DNA from: a virus
Strand: one strand, 5' to 3'
DNA: 41,562 bases
Virus record (IMG/VR): IMGVR_UViG_3300050133_000061
Span: 1 to 41,562 of that record
The position numbers were made by a program, and so were the translations under genes. Position 1 is the first letter of the stretch; each line of letters opens with the position of its first letter. Below, piece by piece: positions 1-7,997 of the stretch. The notes below the pieces were generated by a model. That model saw only the letters and a program-made list of their open reading frames with translations. It had not been told where the DNA came from and did no database searches.

Positions 1-112
1 AAACCCCTTGTGGTGGGGCTCGCGAGGTTCGGGAGCGATAGTCTGCAGGCCAGGCTAAAAGCCCGCAGCATCCCAAACCGCGCGAGATTCTATCAGCTTG
101 CAAGCGTCTGCG
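1..112. other. intergenic region downstream of mutS
   Basis: No gene is visible here. Read on the minus strand, the outermost bases form a short GC-rich hairpin (CCCC, a 7-nt loop, GGGG) followed by TTT at the window edge. It could be a terminator for mutS or for the next gene beyond the window, but it is cut off and cannot be judged. Confidence 0.4.
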
Positions 113-2692
113 TTATATCCGAACTTGCAGTGCATATAACATTTCTAGCGCTTTACGCGGGGTCAGGCCGTCCAGGTCAAGCTTGGCCAGTTCATCCAGC
201 ACCGGGTGAGGCAGGCTGGCGAACATGTCGCTCTGGTGCGGCGCGGCCGGTTTGCTGCTGGCTTTTTTAGGGCTTGCCACCACGGTTTCATGGGGCAAGG
301 CCGTGGTTTCCAGGCGGCTGAGGTGCTCGCGAGCGCGGGTGATCACATCGCCCGGCACACCGGCCAATTGCGCCACGGCCAGGCCGTAACTCTGGCTCGC
401 CGGCCCTGGCAGCACGTGGTGCAGAAACACGATACGTTCGTTGTGCTCAGTGGCATTGAGATGCACGTTGGCCACCAGCGGCTCGCTTTCCGGCAGCACG
501 GTCAGCTCGAAATAGTGCGTGGCGAACAATGTATAGGCGCGCAAATGCGCCAATCGCTCGGCCGCCGCCCAGGCCAGCGACAGCCCGTCGAAGGTGCTGG
601 TGCCGCGGCCGACTTCGTCCATCAGCACCAGGCTGCGTTCGGTCGCGTTGTGGAGGATGTTGGCGGTTTCGCTCATTTCCACCATAAAGGTCGAACGGCC
701 ACCGGCCAGGTCATCGCTGGAACCGATCCGCGTGAAAATACGGTCGACCAGCGACAACTCGCAACTGGCCGCTGGCACAAAGCTGCCGATATGCGCCAGC
801 AGCACGATCAACGCGGTCTGGCGCATGTAGGTGGATTTACCGCCCATGTTCGGACCGGTGATCACCAGCATGCGGGTGTCGTCATCCAGCGACAGGTCGT
901 TGGCGACGAACGGCGTGGTCAACACCTGCTCCACCACTGGGTGACGCCCCTGCACGATGCGCATGCACGGCTCGCTGACAAACCGCGGGCAGTTCAGGTC
1001 AAGGTTCAGCGCGCGCTCGGCCAGGTTGCTCAACACATCCAGTTCCGCCAGGGCCGCGGCGGTGTCCTGCAGCGGCGCGAGACGGCTGATCAAGTCTTCG
1101 AGCAGGGCTTCATAGAGCATTTTCTCGCGCGCCAGGGCGCGGCTCTTGGCCGACAGCGCCTTGTCTTCAAACGCTTTGAGCTCCGGCGTGATAAAACGCT
1201 CGGCACCTTTGAGCGTTTGGCGACGCTGATAGTCGATTGGCGCCGACTCGGCCTGCTTGCTCGGCAACTCGATAAAGTAGCCGTGCACGCGGTTGTAACC
1301 GACCTTCAAATTGGCCAGGCCTGTGCGGGCCTTTTCGCGAGCTTCCAGGTCGATCAGGAATTGCCCGGCGTTTTCGCTCAGCGATTGCAGTTCATCCAGC
1401 TCGGTGTCGTAACCGGTTTTCAGCACGCCGCCGTCACGGATGATCGCCGGCGGGTTGTCGATGATGGCTTTTTCCAGCAGCGCTGCGAGGTCCGGGTAAG
1501 TGCCGGCGGTCACGGCCAACTGTTGCAGGTGCGGCGTGTCGAGGTGGGCCATCGCCGCTTGCAACTGCGGCAGCGCGCTCAAGGCATCGCGCAGACGCGC
1601 CAGGTCGCGCGGCCGCGCATTGCGCAGGCCGATCCGCGCCAGGATGCGCTCGATATCGCCGATTTCCTTCAGCTGCGGCTGCAGCGTTTCAAAGCGATAG
1701 CCATCCAGCAGGCAGGTAATAGAGGTTTGGCGCGCTTGCAGCACGGTCAAATCCCGCAGCGGCCGGTTCAGCCAGCGGGTCAGCAAGCGGCTGCCCATGG
1801 CGGTCTGGCAACGGTCCACCACCGATTGCAGCGTGTTGTCGCGGCCACCGGCCAGGTTGGTGTCCAACTCGAGGTTGCGACGGCTGGCGCCATCAAGCAC
1901 CACGGTGTCGTCCAGGCGCTCATGGCGCAGGCTGCGCAAATGCGGCAGGGCGGTGCGCTGGGTTTCCTTGGCATAACCGAGCAGGCAACCGGCGGCGCCG
2001 ATGGCCAGGGTCAGGGTTTCGCAGCCGAAGCCTTTGAGGTCTTGCACCGAGAACTGCTGGCACAGACTTTTCAGCGCCGAATCACGCTCAAAATCCCACG
2101 GCGCACGACGCTTGGTCCCACGACGCTTTTCTGCCGGCAAATCCTTCGGCCAATCATCCGGAATCAACAACTCCACCGGGTTGATGCGCTCAAGCTCCGC
2201 CAGCAGGTTCTCCCAGCCCTTGATCTCCAGCACGCTGAAATTGCCGCTGGTGATGTCCAGCACCGACAGGCCGAACAAACGCTCATCGCCCAGCACCGCC
2301 GCGATCAGGTTGTCACGACGCTCGTCCAGCAACGCCTCATCACTCACCGTGCCCGGCGTAATAATGCGCACCACCTGACGTTCCACCGGCCCTTTGCTGG
2401 TCGCCGGGTCGCCGATCTGCTCACAGATCACCACCGACTCGCCCAGCTTCACCAGCTTGACCAGGTAGCCTTCCAACGAGTGGTAAGGAATCCCACACAT
2501 CGGAATCGACTGCCCCGCCGACTGCCCGCGCGCGGTCAAGGTGATGTCCAGCAACTTGGCAGCCTTCTTCGCGTCTTCGTAGAAGATCTCGTAGAAGTCG
2601 CCCATGCGATAGAACATCAACTGATCAGGGTGCTGGTTTTTCAGACGCCAGTACTGCTGCATCATTGGAGTGTGGCTTGAAAGGTCTGTCAT
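113..2692 (-). CDS. mutS: DNA mismatch repair protein MutS
   Basis: MutS recognises base mismatches and small loops in newly replicated DNA and, with MutL, starts methyl- or clamp-directed repair in the cytoplasm. The 859-residue length matches gamma-proteobacterial MutS. The mismatch-reading F-x-E motif is visible near residue 33 (GDFYEIF), the Walker A motif GPNMGGKST lies in the C-terminal ATPase, and the signature region with [12 protein letters not shown] follows. The gene looks intact. Its 5' end lies only 51 bp from the stop codon of the phage integrase, which reads in the same direction. In fluorescent pseudomonads this spot, between mutS and cinA, is a known prophage insertion region (established knowledge). 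The native promoter must either fit in that 51-bp gap or be replaced by phage transcription. Confidence 0.98.
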   Translation of the reverse strand: MTDLSSHTPMMQQYWRLKNQHPDQLMFYRMGDFYEIFYEDAKKAAKLLDITLTARGQSAGQSIPMCGIPYHSLEGYLVKLVKLGESVVICEQIGDPATSKGPVERQVVRIITPGTVSDEALLDERRDNLIAAVLGDERLFGLSVLDITSGNFSVLEIKGWENLLAELERINPVELLIPDDWPKDLPAEKRRGTKRRAPWDFERDSALKSLCQQFSVQDLKGFGCETLTLAIGAAGCLLGYAKETQRTALPHLRSLRHERLDDTVVLDGASRRNLELDTNLAGGRDNTLQSVVDRCQTAMGSRLLTRWLNRPLRDLTVLQARQTSITCLLDGYRFETLQPQLKEIGDIERILARIGLRNARPRDLARLRDALSALPQLQAAMAHLDTPHLQQLAVTAGTYPDLAALLEKAIIDNPPAIIRDGGVLKTGYDTELDELQSLSENAGQFLIDLEAREKARTGLANLKVGYNRVHGYFIELPSKQAESAPIDYQRRQTLKGAERFITPELKAFEDKALSAKSRALAREKMLYEALLEDLISRLAPLQDTAAALAELDVLSNLAERALNLDLNCPRFVSEPCMRIVQGRHPVVEQVLTTPFVANDLSLDDDTRMLVITGPNMGGKSTYMRQTALIVLLAHIGSFVPAASCELSLVDRIFTRIGSSDDLAGGRSTFMVEMSETANILHNATERSLVLMDEVGRGTSTFDGLSLAWAAAERLAHLRAYTLFATHYFELTVLPESEPLVANVHLNATEHNERIVFLHHVLPGPASQSYGLAVAQLAGVPGDVITRAREHLSRLETTALPHETVVASPKKASSKPAAPHQSDMFASLPHPVLDELAKLDLDGLTPRKALEMLYALQVRI

Positions 2693-2743
2693 ACGGGGCT
2701 TTCGGCTCTACCTGTCTATTTGACAATTCACATCTGTCTAATA
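2693..2743. other. host-phage junction, probable left attachment region
   Basis: This is the 51-bp gap between mutS and the integrase gene. It is AT-richer than its surroundings and carries CTGTCTA twice as a direct repeat, at 2712-2718 and 2734-2740 (22 bp apart). Integrases usually sit next to their attachment site, so attL is expected here or just inside int, but the core cannot be fixed without the right end. No hairpin with a T-run is present for leftward transcription. Confidence 0.45.
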
Positions 2744-3733
2744 CTACAGGGATTTTTTAGGCATTGTTGGCGGCAGGCCTACGTTGATTTTGCGCAGGCG
2801 CAGATAACGTTGCGTCATCTTGGCGTCTGTGTGGCCACCGAGCTTCTGTGCATCGTTGCCCTGGTCGTCTGTGTCGGAAAGCGACTTGGCGCGTAGGTCA
2901 TGGAGGCTTGCATCCTCGACGCCGGCCTTCTTGCAACTGATCGCAAAGGCGTCCTTGACCGAACTGTAGTGCACCGGCTTTCCGCCGCGCGGCGAGCAGA
3001 ACAGCGTGAGCCCGCGGATCTTCCGTGGCAGCGCTTTCGCGCGGGCCACCAGGTCCTCTAGATCTGGTGTCATCTGCACCAGCAGCCTCGCGTTCGTTTT
3101 TTCCTGTTTGAAAGCGATGCCCTCGGGGCTGATGTCGGCCAACCGGATGGCCAGCACGTCACCGATGCGCTGTCCGGTCAGGTAGCACATCTCGTAGATG
3201 ACGCGCATGTTGTCGCTTGAGTTGGCGCATATCGCCTGGAATTCGCCGTGGGTGATATACCTGTCGCGCTTGTGCTCCAGGTGCCGCCGCACGCCGATGC
3301 ACGGATTCGAATCGACGATCTGCTGCTCCAGGGCGTAAGTGAATACCGCCCGAAGTACCGAGATCACCCGGTTCGACATGTTAGGCGTGTCCGCCATGTG
3401 CAGCTTGAGCGCGACGACGTGCCGCTGAAGCACCTCGCGCGGCTCGAAGTCGGCGAAGGTTTCCTTCAGGCGCTCGCAAGCCGCCTCGTACTGCTTGAGC
3501 GTGTTTGGCTTGAGTGGAGGCTTGGTCCTGGTGCGCATGTGTTCGAGCGCATCGTCGATCAGTTTGGGCATCCCGCCCAGGTTGCGCCTGTCCAGCAACA
3601 TAGCGTATTCAGCGAGAGACGCCTGAAACTCTGTGCCGAGGCGCACCCACTTGCCCTTGCGGACCAAGTAGTAAGCGCCGTGCTTCTGGTACATGCACGC
3701 CGGCAGGTGCCGGTCCTTCTTGCGCGGTCGCAT
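2744..3733 (-). CDS. int: phage tyrosine integrase
   Basis: This site-specific tyrosine recombinase is expected to integrate and excise the phage genome at the site beside mutS. All catalytic residues of the family can be placed: R189 in TGQRIGD, K212 in the EKTN hairpin, H278-x-x-R281 in LHDLR, H301 in LGGHTDAKMTQ and the nucleophile Y310. The N-terminal 60 residues look like an arm-type DNA-binding domain, and residues 70-150 form the core-binding domain. It is the last gene of the leftward early operon, directly after the DUF4224 gene, and it points into mutS. Its length (329) is normal for the family. A second recombinase of a different subtype lies at 19938-21218. Confidence 0.95.
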   Translation of the reverse strand: MRPRKKDRHLPACMYQKHGAYYLVRKGKWVRLGTEFQASLAEYAMLLDRRNLGGMPKLIDDALEHMRTRTKPPLKPNTLKQYEAACERLKETFADFEPREVLQRHVVALKLHMADTPNMSNRVISVLRAVFTYALEQQIVDSNPCIGVRRHLEHKRDRYITHGEFQAICANSSDNMRVIYEMCYLTGQRIGDVLAIRLADISPEGIAFKQEKTNARLLVQMTPDLEDLVARAKALPRKIRGLTLFCSPRGGKPVHYSSVKDAFAISCKKAGVEDASLHDLRAKSLSDTDDQGNDAQKLGGHTDAKMTQRYLRLRKINVGLPPTMPKKSL

Positions 3734-3743
3734 CTATCTCACC

Positions 3744-3938
3744 TCAGCACAGCCGCAACTCCGGCCCCTTCCTCGATTGAATACCACCCAGCCGCCCGAT
3801 GACAACCTGGCGCAGCACCTTTGGGTGCCCATCACCACCTACCGCGAACCCGTATCGTTCGGCGGTCAGCCACTTTATCTGTGCCCCTGGCTTTTTGTAT
3901 CCGGTCAGCTCGGCAACTTCCTCTGCTGTCAAAAACAT
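3744..3938 (-). CDS. DUF4224 domain protein
   Basis: This 64-residue protein begins MFLTAEEVAELTGYKK and matches my memory of the DUF4224 family. These are small helix-turn-helix-like proteins often encoded immediately upstream of phage integrases, where an excisionase-like or accessory recombination role has been suggested but is not proven to my knowledge. The start is set by the strong ribosome site GGGAGG ahead of the ATG at 3938; upstream in-frame starts would overlap the next gene. It ends 10 bp before int, consistent with co-transcription. Family assignment is likely; function is inferred only from position. Confidence 0.8.
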   Translation of the reverse strand: MFLTAEEVAELTGYKKPGAQIKWLTAERYGFAVGGDGHPKVLRQVVIGRLGGIQSRKGPELRLC

Positions 3939-3940
3939 AA

Positions 3941-4162
3941 CTACCTCCCGCCGGCCGCCGTGGGCCGCGCTGTCTTGATGATGTGAATGGCAATGCCGAA
4001 GCTGAACAGCAGCCAGGCGCAGGTGCCGGCAAAGGCACCGAGGATGTCTGCCGTCTCGCCATCCATGAGCAGGCAGGGGCCGATCCAAAAGAACCAGCAG
4101 GCCGTGGCTGACACGTAGAGCAGAACGCCCAGCATCAGGAGGGTTAGTTTTATTGCGAACAT
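3941..4162 (-). CDS. small two-helix membrane protein
   Basis: The 73-residue product has two clear hydrophobic segments, roughly residues 5-30 and 43-63, joined by a short acidic loop (MDGETADI), with a basic C-terminus (KTARPTAAGGR). It should sit in the inner membrane. An AAGGA ribosome site precedes the start. It lies in the leftward early operon next to DUF4224. I do not recognise the family; short membrane proteins in this operon sometimes affect superinfection, but nothing in the sequence shows that here. Confidence 0.7.
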   Translation of the reverse strand: MFAIKLTLLMLGVLLYVSATACWFFWIGPCLLMDGETADILGAFAGTCAWLLFSFGIAIHIIKTARPTAAGGR

Positions 4163-4198
4163 GTGGTGTCCTTGCCGCGCTGGGCGGCAGAAGGTGGG

Positions 4199-4471
4199 TT
4201 AGGGTTTGGCGGAGTGCTTCGTGAGCATCGCCCTCTTCTTGGCGATGGCGTCCGCTCTCTTCTGAAGCGCACTCCACTGCTCATCCAGCCGGCGCCAACC
4301 GGCCTCAATGGCTCTCTCCTTGGAGGTGAACAGATCCACCTGGTGGTAGGTCTTCCGACTCTGGGCTCGCATCCAGCCGTCCGAGCTGTAGATTCCAACG
4401 ATCTCGACTTTCTTTGGCGCGAAGCCGGCGGTCAGCACCCAGGCCTCATAGGGAAATTGGTTTTCAGTCAT
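4199..4471 (-). CDS. hypothetical phage protein (90 aa)
   Basis: Start MTENQFPYEAWVLTAG is chosen because a GAGG motif lies 9 bases upstream; a longer reading frame to 4663 has an arginine-rich, non-phage-like extension. The first half has alternating hydrophobic residues typical of beta strands (AWVLTAGF, VEIVGIY), and the second half is helical and charged, ending KKRAMLTKHSAKP. It probably adopts a small alpha/beta fold. It is part of the leftward operon. No family is recognised. Confidence 0.65.
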   Translation of the reverse strand: MTENQFPYEAWVLTAGFAPKKVEIVGIYSSDGWMRAQSRKTYHQVDLFTSKERAIEAGWRRLDEQWSALQKRADAIAKKRAMLTKHSAKP

Positions 4472-4527
4472 GCAGGAATACCTCGCCCGTCGCTCACCGG
4501 CAGGCATGTAGGGGGATTGGAAAATCT

Positions 4528-4851
4528 TTAATCGACTTGGTAGTACACGTAGCAGTCGACGCCCTGACTCTTGAGCGACTCGTACATGGCTTGGACGCCT
4601 GCATAGCGGCGATTTCCGATACCTGCAAACGGTGTGTCCAGGTGAAAACCGCGCTGGTGCCAACCGTGTGCTTCCTGCAGGTATCCGCGCAAGCCCTCAA
4701 CCCAAGTCGCGCGCACGCCCGGCATTCGTATAACGACCCGGTCACAGTTGGCGCTGCCGCCGTCATTGGCGCACGCTTCGGCTGCGGCGTGGCCGGCCTT
4801 CATTGCGATTTCTATTTTTGGCGGTAGAGTTGCTATTTCGGCTTTCTTCAT
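4528..4851 (-). CDS. hypothetical phage protein (107 aa)
   Basis: Start MKKAEIATLPPK is preferred over an upstream ATG at 4890 because an AAGGGG ribosome site precedes it. The protein contains VVIRMPGVRATWVEGLRGYL and GVDCYVYYQVD, suggesting an alpha/beta fold, with no motif I can name. It belongs to the leftward early operon between a small orphan gene and the HNH endonuclease. Such genes vary between related phages. Confidence 0.6.
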   Translation of the reverse strand: MKKAEIATLPPKIEIAMKAGHAAAEACANDGGSANCDRVVIRMPGVRATWVEGLRGYLQEAHGWHQRGFHLDTPFAGIGNRRYAGVQAMYESLKSQGVDCYVYYQVD

Positions 4852-4900
4852 GGCCTCGGCCCCTTGTAGATGAAGACGTAGGCGAACCAAAGGGTGGCGC

Positions 4901-5458
4901 TCACGGCGTCACCCGCTTGAACTCGACGCCTGGCGCCAAGTAGCTCCGGTTGTAAATGATGGATTCGATGGTGCTTACGCTCACGCCAAACTCGGCCGCG
5001 AGATCCTTGACGCGCGCGCCGGCTCTCCGCCTTGTGCGAATCGCCACAGCTTGGCCACCGGTCAATTTGGCGCCGTGATGATTGCTCCCGCCGAGATACG
5101 TGCCGTGTCGTTTTCGATCCTCGGCGTTTTCAGTATTGGTGCCGTACTTCAGGTTTTCGGAGGAGTTGTCTGAGGACACCCCGTTCAAGTGTCGAACTAC
5201 CAAGCCATCTGGGCATGCGCCGTGAAAAGCATCCGCCACCAGCTGATGAACTCCGATAGGTCGAGACTTCCCGTTAGGCAGCATGACCGACGCGGTCTTG
5301 TAGCCCTTGCTGGTAGTCTGCTGCGCGAGCTCATACATAAAGGCAGGGTCAATGGTGGAAACTGATCCACGCTGAGCCCCTTGTCCGCGACGGCGGTGGG
5401 AAAACACTCGGCCATCATTGGTTGCTGAGTATCCGGGGAATGAAGGACACGGTTTCAT
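4901..5458 (-). CDS. NUMOD4/HNH homing-type endonuclease
   Basis: The N-terminus (residues 5-20, [14 protein letters not shown]) is a NUMOD4-type segment. It is followed by an HNH core: H71 in [13 protein letters not shown]90 in GLVVRHLNG, then N102 in [13 protein letters not shown]. The C-terminal residues 130-172 form a resolvase-like helix-turn-helix ([19 protein letters not shown]), the usual DNA-recognition module of these enzymes. Such free-standing endonucleases cut related phage genomes lacking the gene and so spread themselves. The start at 5458 has GGAGGG upstream and overlaps the end of the preceding gene by 4 bp (ATGA), so translation is probably coupled. The gene looks intact. 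Confidence 0.88.
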   Translation of the reverse strand: MKPCPSFPGYSATNDGRVFSHRRRGQGAQRGSVSTIDPAFMYELAQQTTSKGYKTASVMLPNGKSRPIGVHQLVADAFHGACPDGLVVRHLNGVSSDNSSENLKYGTNTENAEDRKRHGTYLGGSNHHGAKLTGGQAVAIRTRRRAGARVKDLAAEFGVSVSTIESIIYNRSYLAPGVEFKRVTP

Positions 5459-6180
5459 TGCTCGACCCTCCGAAATGAAACGCACCAGACCCACGGGTTG
5501 GCGTCCCAGTCACCGCCGGTGGCGTTCCACAAGTTGGCGAATGCAAAGCGCGGTGTGAAAAGGCATTGTTCGTGGCTTGTGGTTTTGTCCCATGCCCATC
5601 CGTTGCGCTGCTGGTGGCCTACCTGAGCCGGGCAATCACCGACATCTTTCCAACCTTCGCCACCGTGGAAGCACTGCTGGCCGTAGTCGGTGAAGAAGCA
5701 GCCCTCGGCCTTGGCCTGGTCGTCGCTGATGTCCTGCAACCGCTCGACGCGCACGTCGGTGATCTCCAGCAGGATGCGGCTGGCCCAGCGCGGCATGTGG
5801 ATGCTTGGCTTCCAGGTTGGCTGCTCCTGCTCGTACGGCGCCAGGCCGTCGGCGCCGTAGACCAGCGTCCCGTCCTCGAGCGCTTCACGGATGTCCAGGT
5901 CATCCGGTTTGAGGTAGGGGCCGCGCATCACTTCGAAGTGATCGCAGTACCAGGTCTCGCGCACCCACAGCCGGTCGCCGGGCTTGCCGTAAGGGCATCT
6001 AATTTTTCCGTATGCGGGACCTTTGGTGAACAGATGCTGGCCATCTTTTTCCAGACCCTGATAGCTGGTGCCTCGCTCAAGATCTTTGACCGGCCGCCGC
6101 GTGACCGTCTTCCGGCCTTCCAGGATGGCGCGCACCATCGGCGCCGAGAACAGGATGGGGCGTTCTTTGATTGCGGTCAT
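5455..6180 (-). CDS. ASCH/PUA-like phage protein
   Basis: The N-terminus [22 protein letters not shown] resembles ASCH-type (PUA-like) proteins found in many temperate phages, where the conserved GRKTVTRR stretch and later [10 protein letters not shown] are typical. These folds are thought to bind RNA or modified nucleotides; some annotations call relatives morphogenetic proteins without good evidence. The C-terminal part is rich in Trp and ends [12 protein letters not shown]. It overlaps the HNH gene by 4 bp. Family placement is from memory of the motif; function is unknown. Confidence 0.7.
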   Translation of the reverse strand: MTAIKERPILFSAPMVRAILEGRKTVTRRPVKDLERGTSYQGLEKDGQHLFTKGPAYGKIRCPYGKPGDRLWVRETWYCDHFEVMRGPYLKPDDLDIREALEDGTLVYGADGLAPYEQEQPTWKPSIHMPRWASRILLEITDVRVERLQDISDDQAKAEGCFFTDYGQQCFHGGEGWKDVGDCPAQVGHQQRNGWAWDKTTSHEQCLFTPRFAFANLWNATGGDWDANPWVWCVSFRRVEQ

Positions 6181-6183
6181 GGC

Positions 6184-6495
6184 TTACTCCGTCCCAGCGA
6201 GGTATGACGGCTCCGTGGCGGCGGCCAGCCATTCGCGCAACGTGCCGACGATCTTCGTGCGGTCATCTTCATCGCACCACGGCTTGTCGAGCCATTCATC
6301 ACTGACCAGCTCGACATCCCAGTCGTCGTAGGCGCCTGGCTCTTCGCCGTTCATTTCTTCGAGCACCCGACGTGCGCCTGCCTCATCGACAGCCGCAACC
6401 CAATCGCAGTCGCCGACCATGAAGGCGAGCAATGGAAGTGGTGCAGGTTGGTCGCCGTTCAATTCGAATACTTCTTTTCCATTTTCCACGGGCAT
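6184..6495 (-). CDS. acidic hypothetical phage protein
   Basis: The 103-residue product is strongly acidic, with DE-rich stretches (EEMNGEEPGAYDDWDVELVSDEW) and several Trp residues. This composition is common in small phage proteins that mimic DNA or bind host proteins, but no family is recognised. AAGGA lies upstream of the ATG. It ends 3 bp before the ASCH-like gene, so the two are likely co-translated. Confidence 0.65.
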   Translation of the reverse strand: MPVENGKEVFELNGDQPAPLPLLAFMVGDCDWVAAVDEAGARRVLEEMNGEEPGAYDDWDVELVSDEWLDKPWCDEDDRTKIVGTLREWLAAATEPSYLAGTE

Positions 6496-6545
6496 GACTT
6501 CGTCCTTGCCGCTATAGCGGCTGACTTTGAAGGGGGGAGGGGTTA

Positions 6546-7439
6546 CTAGGCGTTGATGCGGGTGAATTCTTCGAGGCAGGCGTCAGTGATCTCGTAGAGC
6601 CGGGCCTCCTGGTCAACAACGGGCACAAAGTCGTCGTCCGACATTGTGCCGACTGACCAAGCGTTCCAGACCCTGGTGCAGTCGTAGGTGTCGCCGCCGA
6701 TGGCCTGGGCGATTATGTCGCGGAGGGTGTCGCGGTCTGGCAGCACTGCCGCTACAGGTGCTGGCTGCGCCCGATAAAGCTCGCAATGACCATCTTCTGC
6801 GCACAATTCCTGATCCTCGTCAGCGATCAGCAACATTGCGCCAGCCCAAAGCTCGGAAGTTCCGCCCTCAAGAATCCATTCAGGGACCAGGCCGCCGTCG
6901 CCATCGTCCCGTAATACTCCAACTGCAGTAAATGCCACCGGATCGGCCTGGGGTTGGGTGGCTGGCTGGCAGTCGGGACAATCTTTCACGAGCTCGATTG
7001 GCCCATTTTCGTAAGGTATGCCACCAGCCGAGCATTGCAGGGCGCCGTCACTTACAAGGCGCGTGCCACTGCAGGATTTGCAATTGTTTGCGGGGGCCTG
7101 AGCAGTTTGAAGCGCGCAAAGAATGCTCGCTGCGTGGCTTTCGTGCAGGCCGTAGCCGAGTCGATTCATCTCGTTGGCAATAATTCCAACCAACCCTGAA
7201 TCCCCTTTCTGGTGCGTTGGCGGCCGCTCGTGCGCTGGGTTTTTCGCATAAAAACCTGTGTCGTACCCAGCCTGCCATGCGCGATTGAGCGCTGACGCAG
7301 GGTCAGCGGGTGCGTCCAGCAGCGCGCGAATCACTGTCGCTTTGTGCCCATCAGGCTGGATGCCCAGCAGGTGGCAAAGGCGTAGCGAGAGTTCGAGAAA
7401 ATCACGCGGCACGCCGTCGATAGTTTGTTTATCGGTCAT
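6546..7439 (-). CDS. hypothetical phage protein with zinc-ribbon motif
   Basis: The 297-residue protein has a helical N-terminal part, then a CxxC...CxxC pair (CKSCSGTRL near residue 118 and CPDCQ near 153) that could bind zinc. A C-terminal region, including LPDRDTLRDIIAQAIGG, resembles small modules seen repeatedly in Pseudomonas phage early proteins. It starts with ATG overlapping the previous stop by 4 bp, indicating translational coupling. It probably arose by fusing several small phage modules. Function is unknown. Confidence 0.7.
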   Translation of the reverse strand: MTDKQTIDGVPRDFLELSLRLCHLLGIQPDGHKATVIRALLDAPADPASALNRAWQAGYDTGFYAKNPAHERPPTHQKGDSGLVGIIANEMNRLGYGLHESHAASILCALQTAQAPANNCKSCSGTRLVSDGALQCSAGGIPYENGPIELVKDCPDCQPATQPQADPVAFTAVGVLRDDGDGGLVPEWILEGGTSELWAGAMLLIADEDQELCAEDGHCELYRAQPAPVAAVLPDRDTLRDIIAQAIGGDTYDCTRVWNAWSVGTMSDDDFVPVVDQEARLYEITDACLEEFTRINA

Positions 7440-7954
7440 TGTTGCTCACCATCACGCTGCATCATGTAGGCCAGCTGTTCGTTGGTTGGACTGGCAGTGG
7501 CAAATCGGCTTCGAACCGATTGGTGCCATTCACAAAAAAGGGTGCCAGGCGTGCGTGGGTCAGTGCAGCCGATGGCGGCACATGGATCTCCACCAGCGTC
7601 TGCCGGCCTGAATACGCCCAAAAATTCACGCATTTCTTTGAGCACCTGGTCATGTTCAAGGTCGTTCGGCGCAATGTCTTCGTGGTATTGGATTTCGGTG
7701 TCGAAGTTGGCGACGTAGCGCTGAACGAGTGATGTTGCTGTATCAGCTCGCTGCTCAGCGGCGGTGAGGCGCTGTTGCAGTTCGTCTGCGCGCGCCGCCT
7801 CCAGTCGCTTACCGCGCTCCAGGCCCATGGCGTACGCGGTATCCTGGAACACCATCAGGTCATCGGAGAGTCGCTCTACCTTGCCCACGTACTGCTGGTG
7901 CAGGCGCTCAATGGCATCGTGATCGTCGGGATGATTTCGGTTTTCTGTGGGCAT
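7436..7954 (-). CDS. hypothetical coiled-coil phage protein
   Basis: Start MPTENRNHPDDHD is set by an AAGGA site; the longer open frame to 8134 runs through the methyltransferase 3' end and is not used. Residues 15-110 are helical with heptad-like spacing (LHQQYVGKVERLSDDLMVF, LQQRLTAAEQRADTA), probably a coiled coil. A later Cys/His stretch (CAAIGCTDPRT...FCEWH) may bind zinc. It overlaps the following gene by 4 bp. No known function. Confidence 0.7.
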   Translation of the reverse strand: MPTENRNHPDDHDAIERLHQQYVGKVERLSDDLMVFQDTAYAMGLERGKRLEAARADELQQRLTAAEQRADTATSLVQRYVANFDTEIQYHEDIAPNDLEHDQVLKEMREFLGVFRPADAGGDPCAAIGCTDPRTPGTLFCEWHQSVRSRFATASPTNEQLAYMMQRDGEQQ

Positions 7955-7997
7955 GGATAATCCTTGCCGGGCCAGGCCCGGCAGTGGTGTGGTGAAC

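Noticed and set aside
206-2680. 824-codon plus-strand open frame
   Set aside because: It lies fully antisense to mutS; its His/Gln/Arg-rich composition is what a GC-rich gene gives on the opposite strand.
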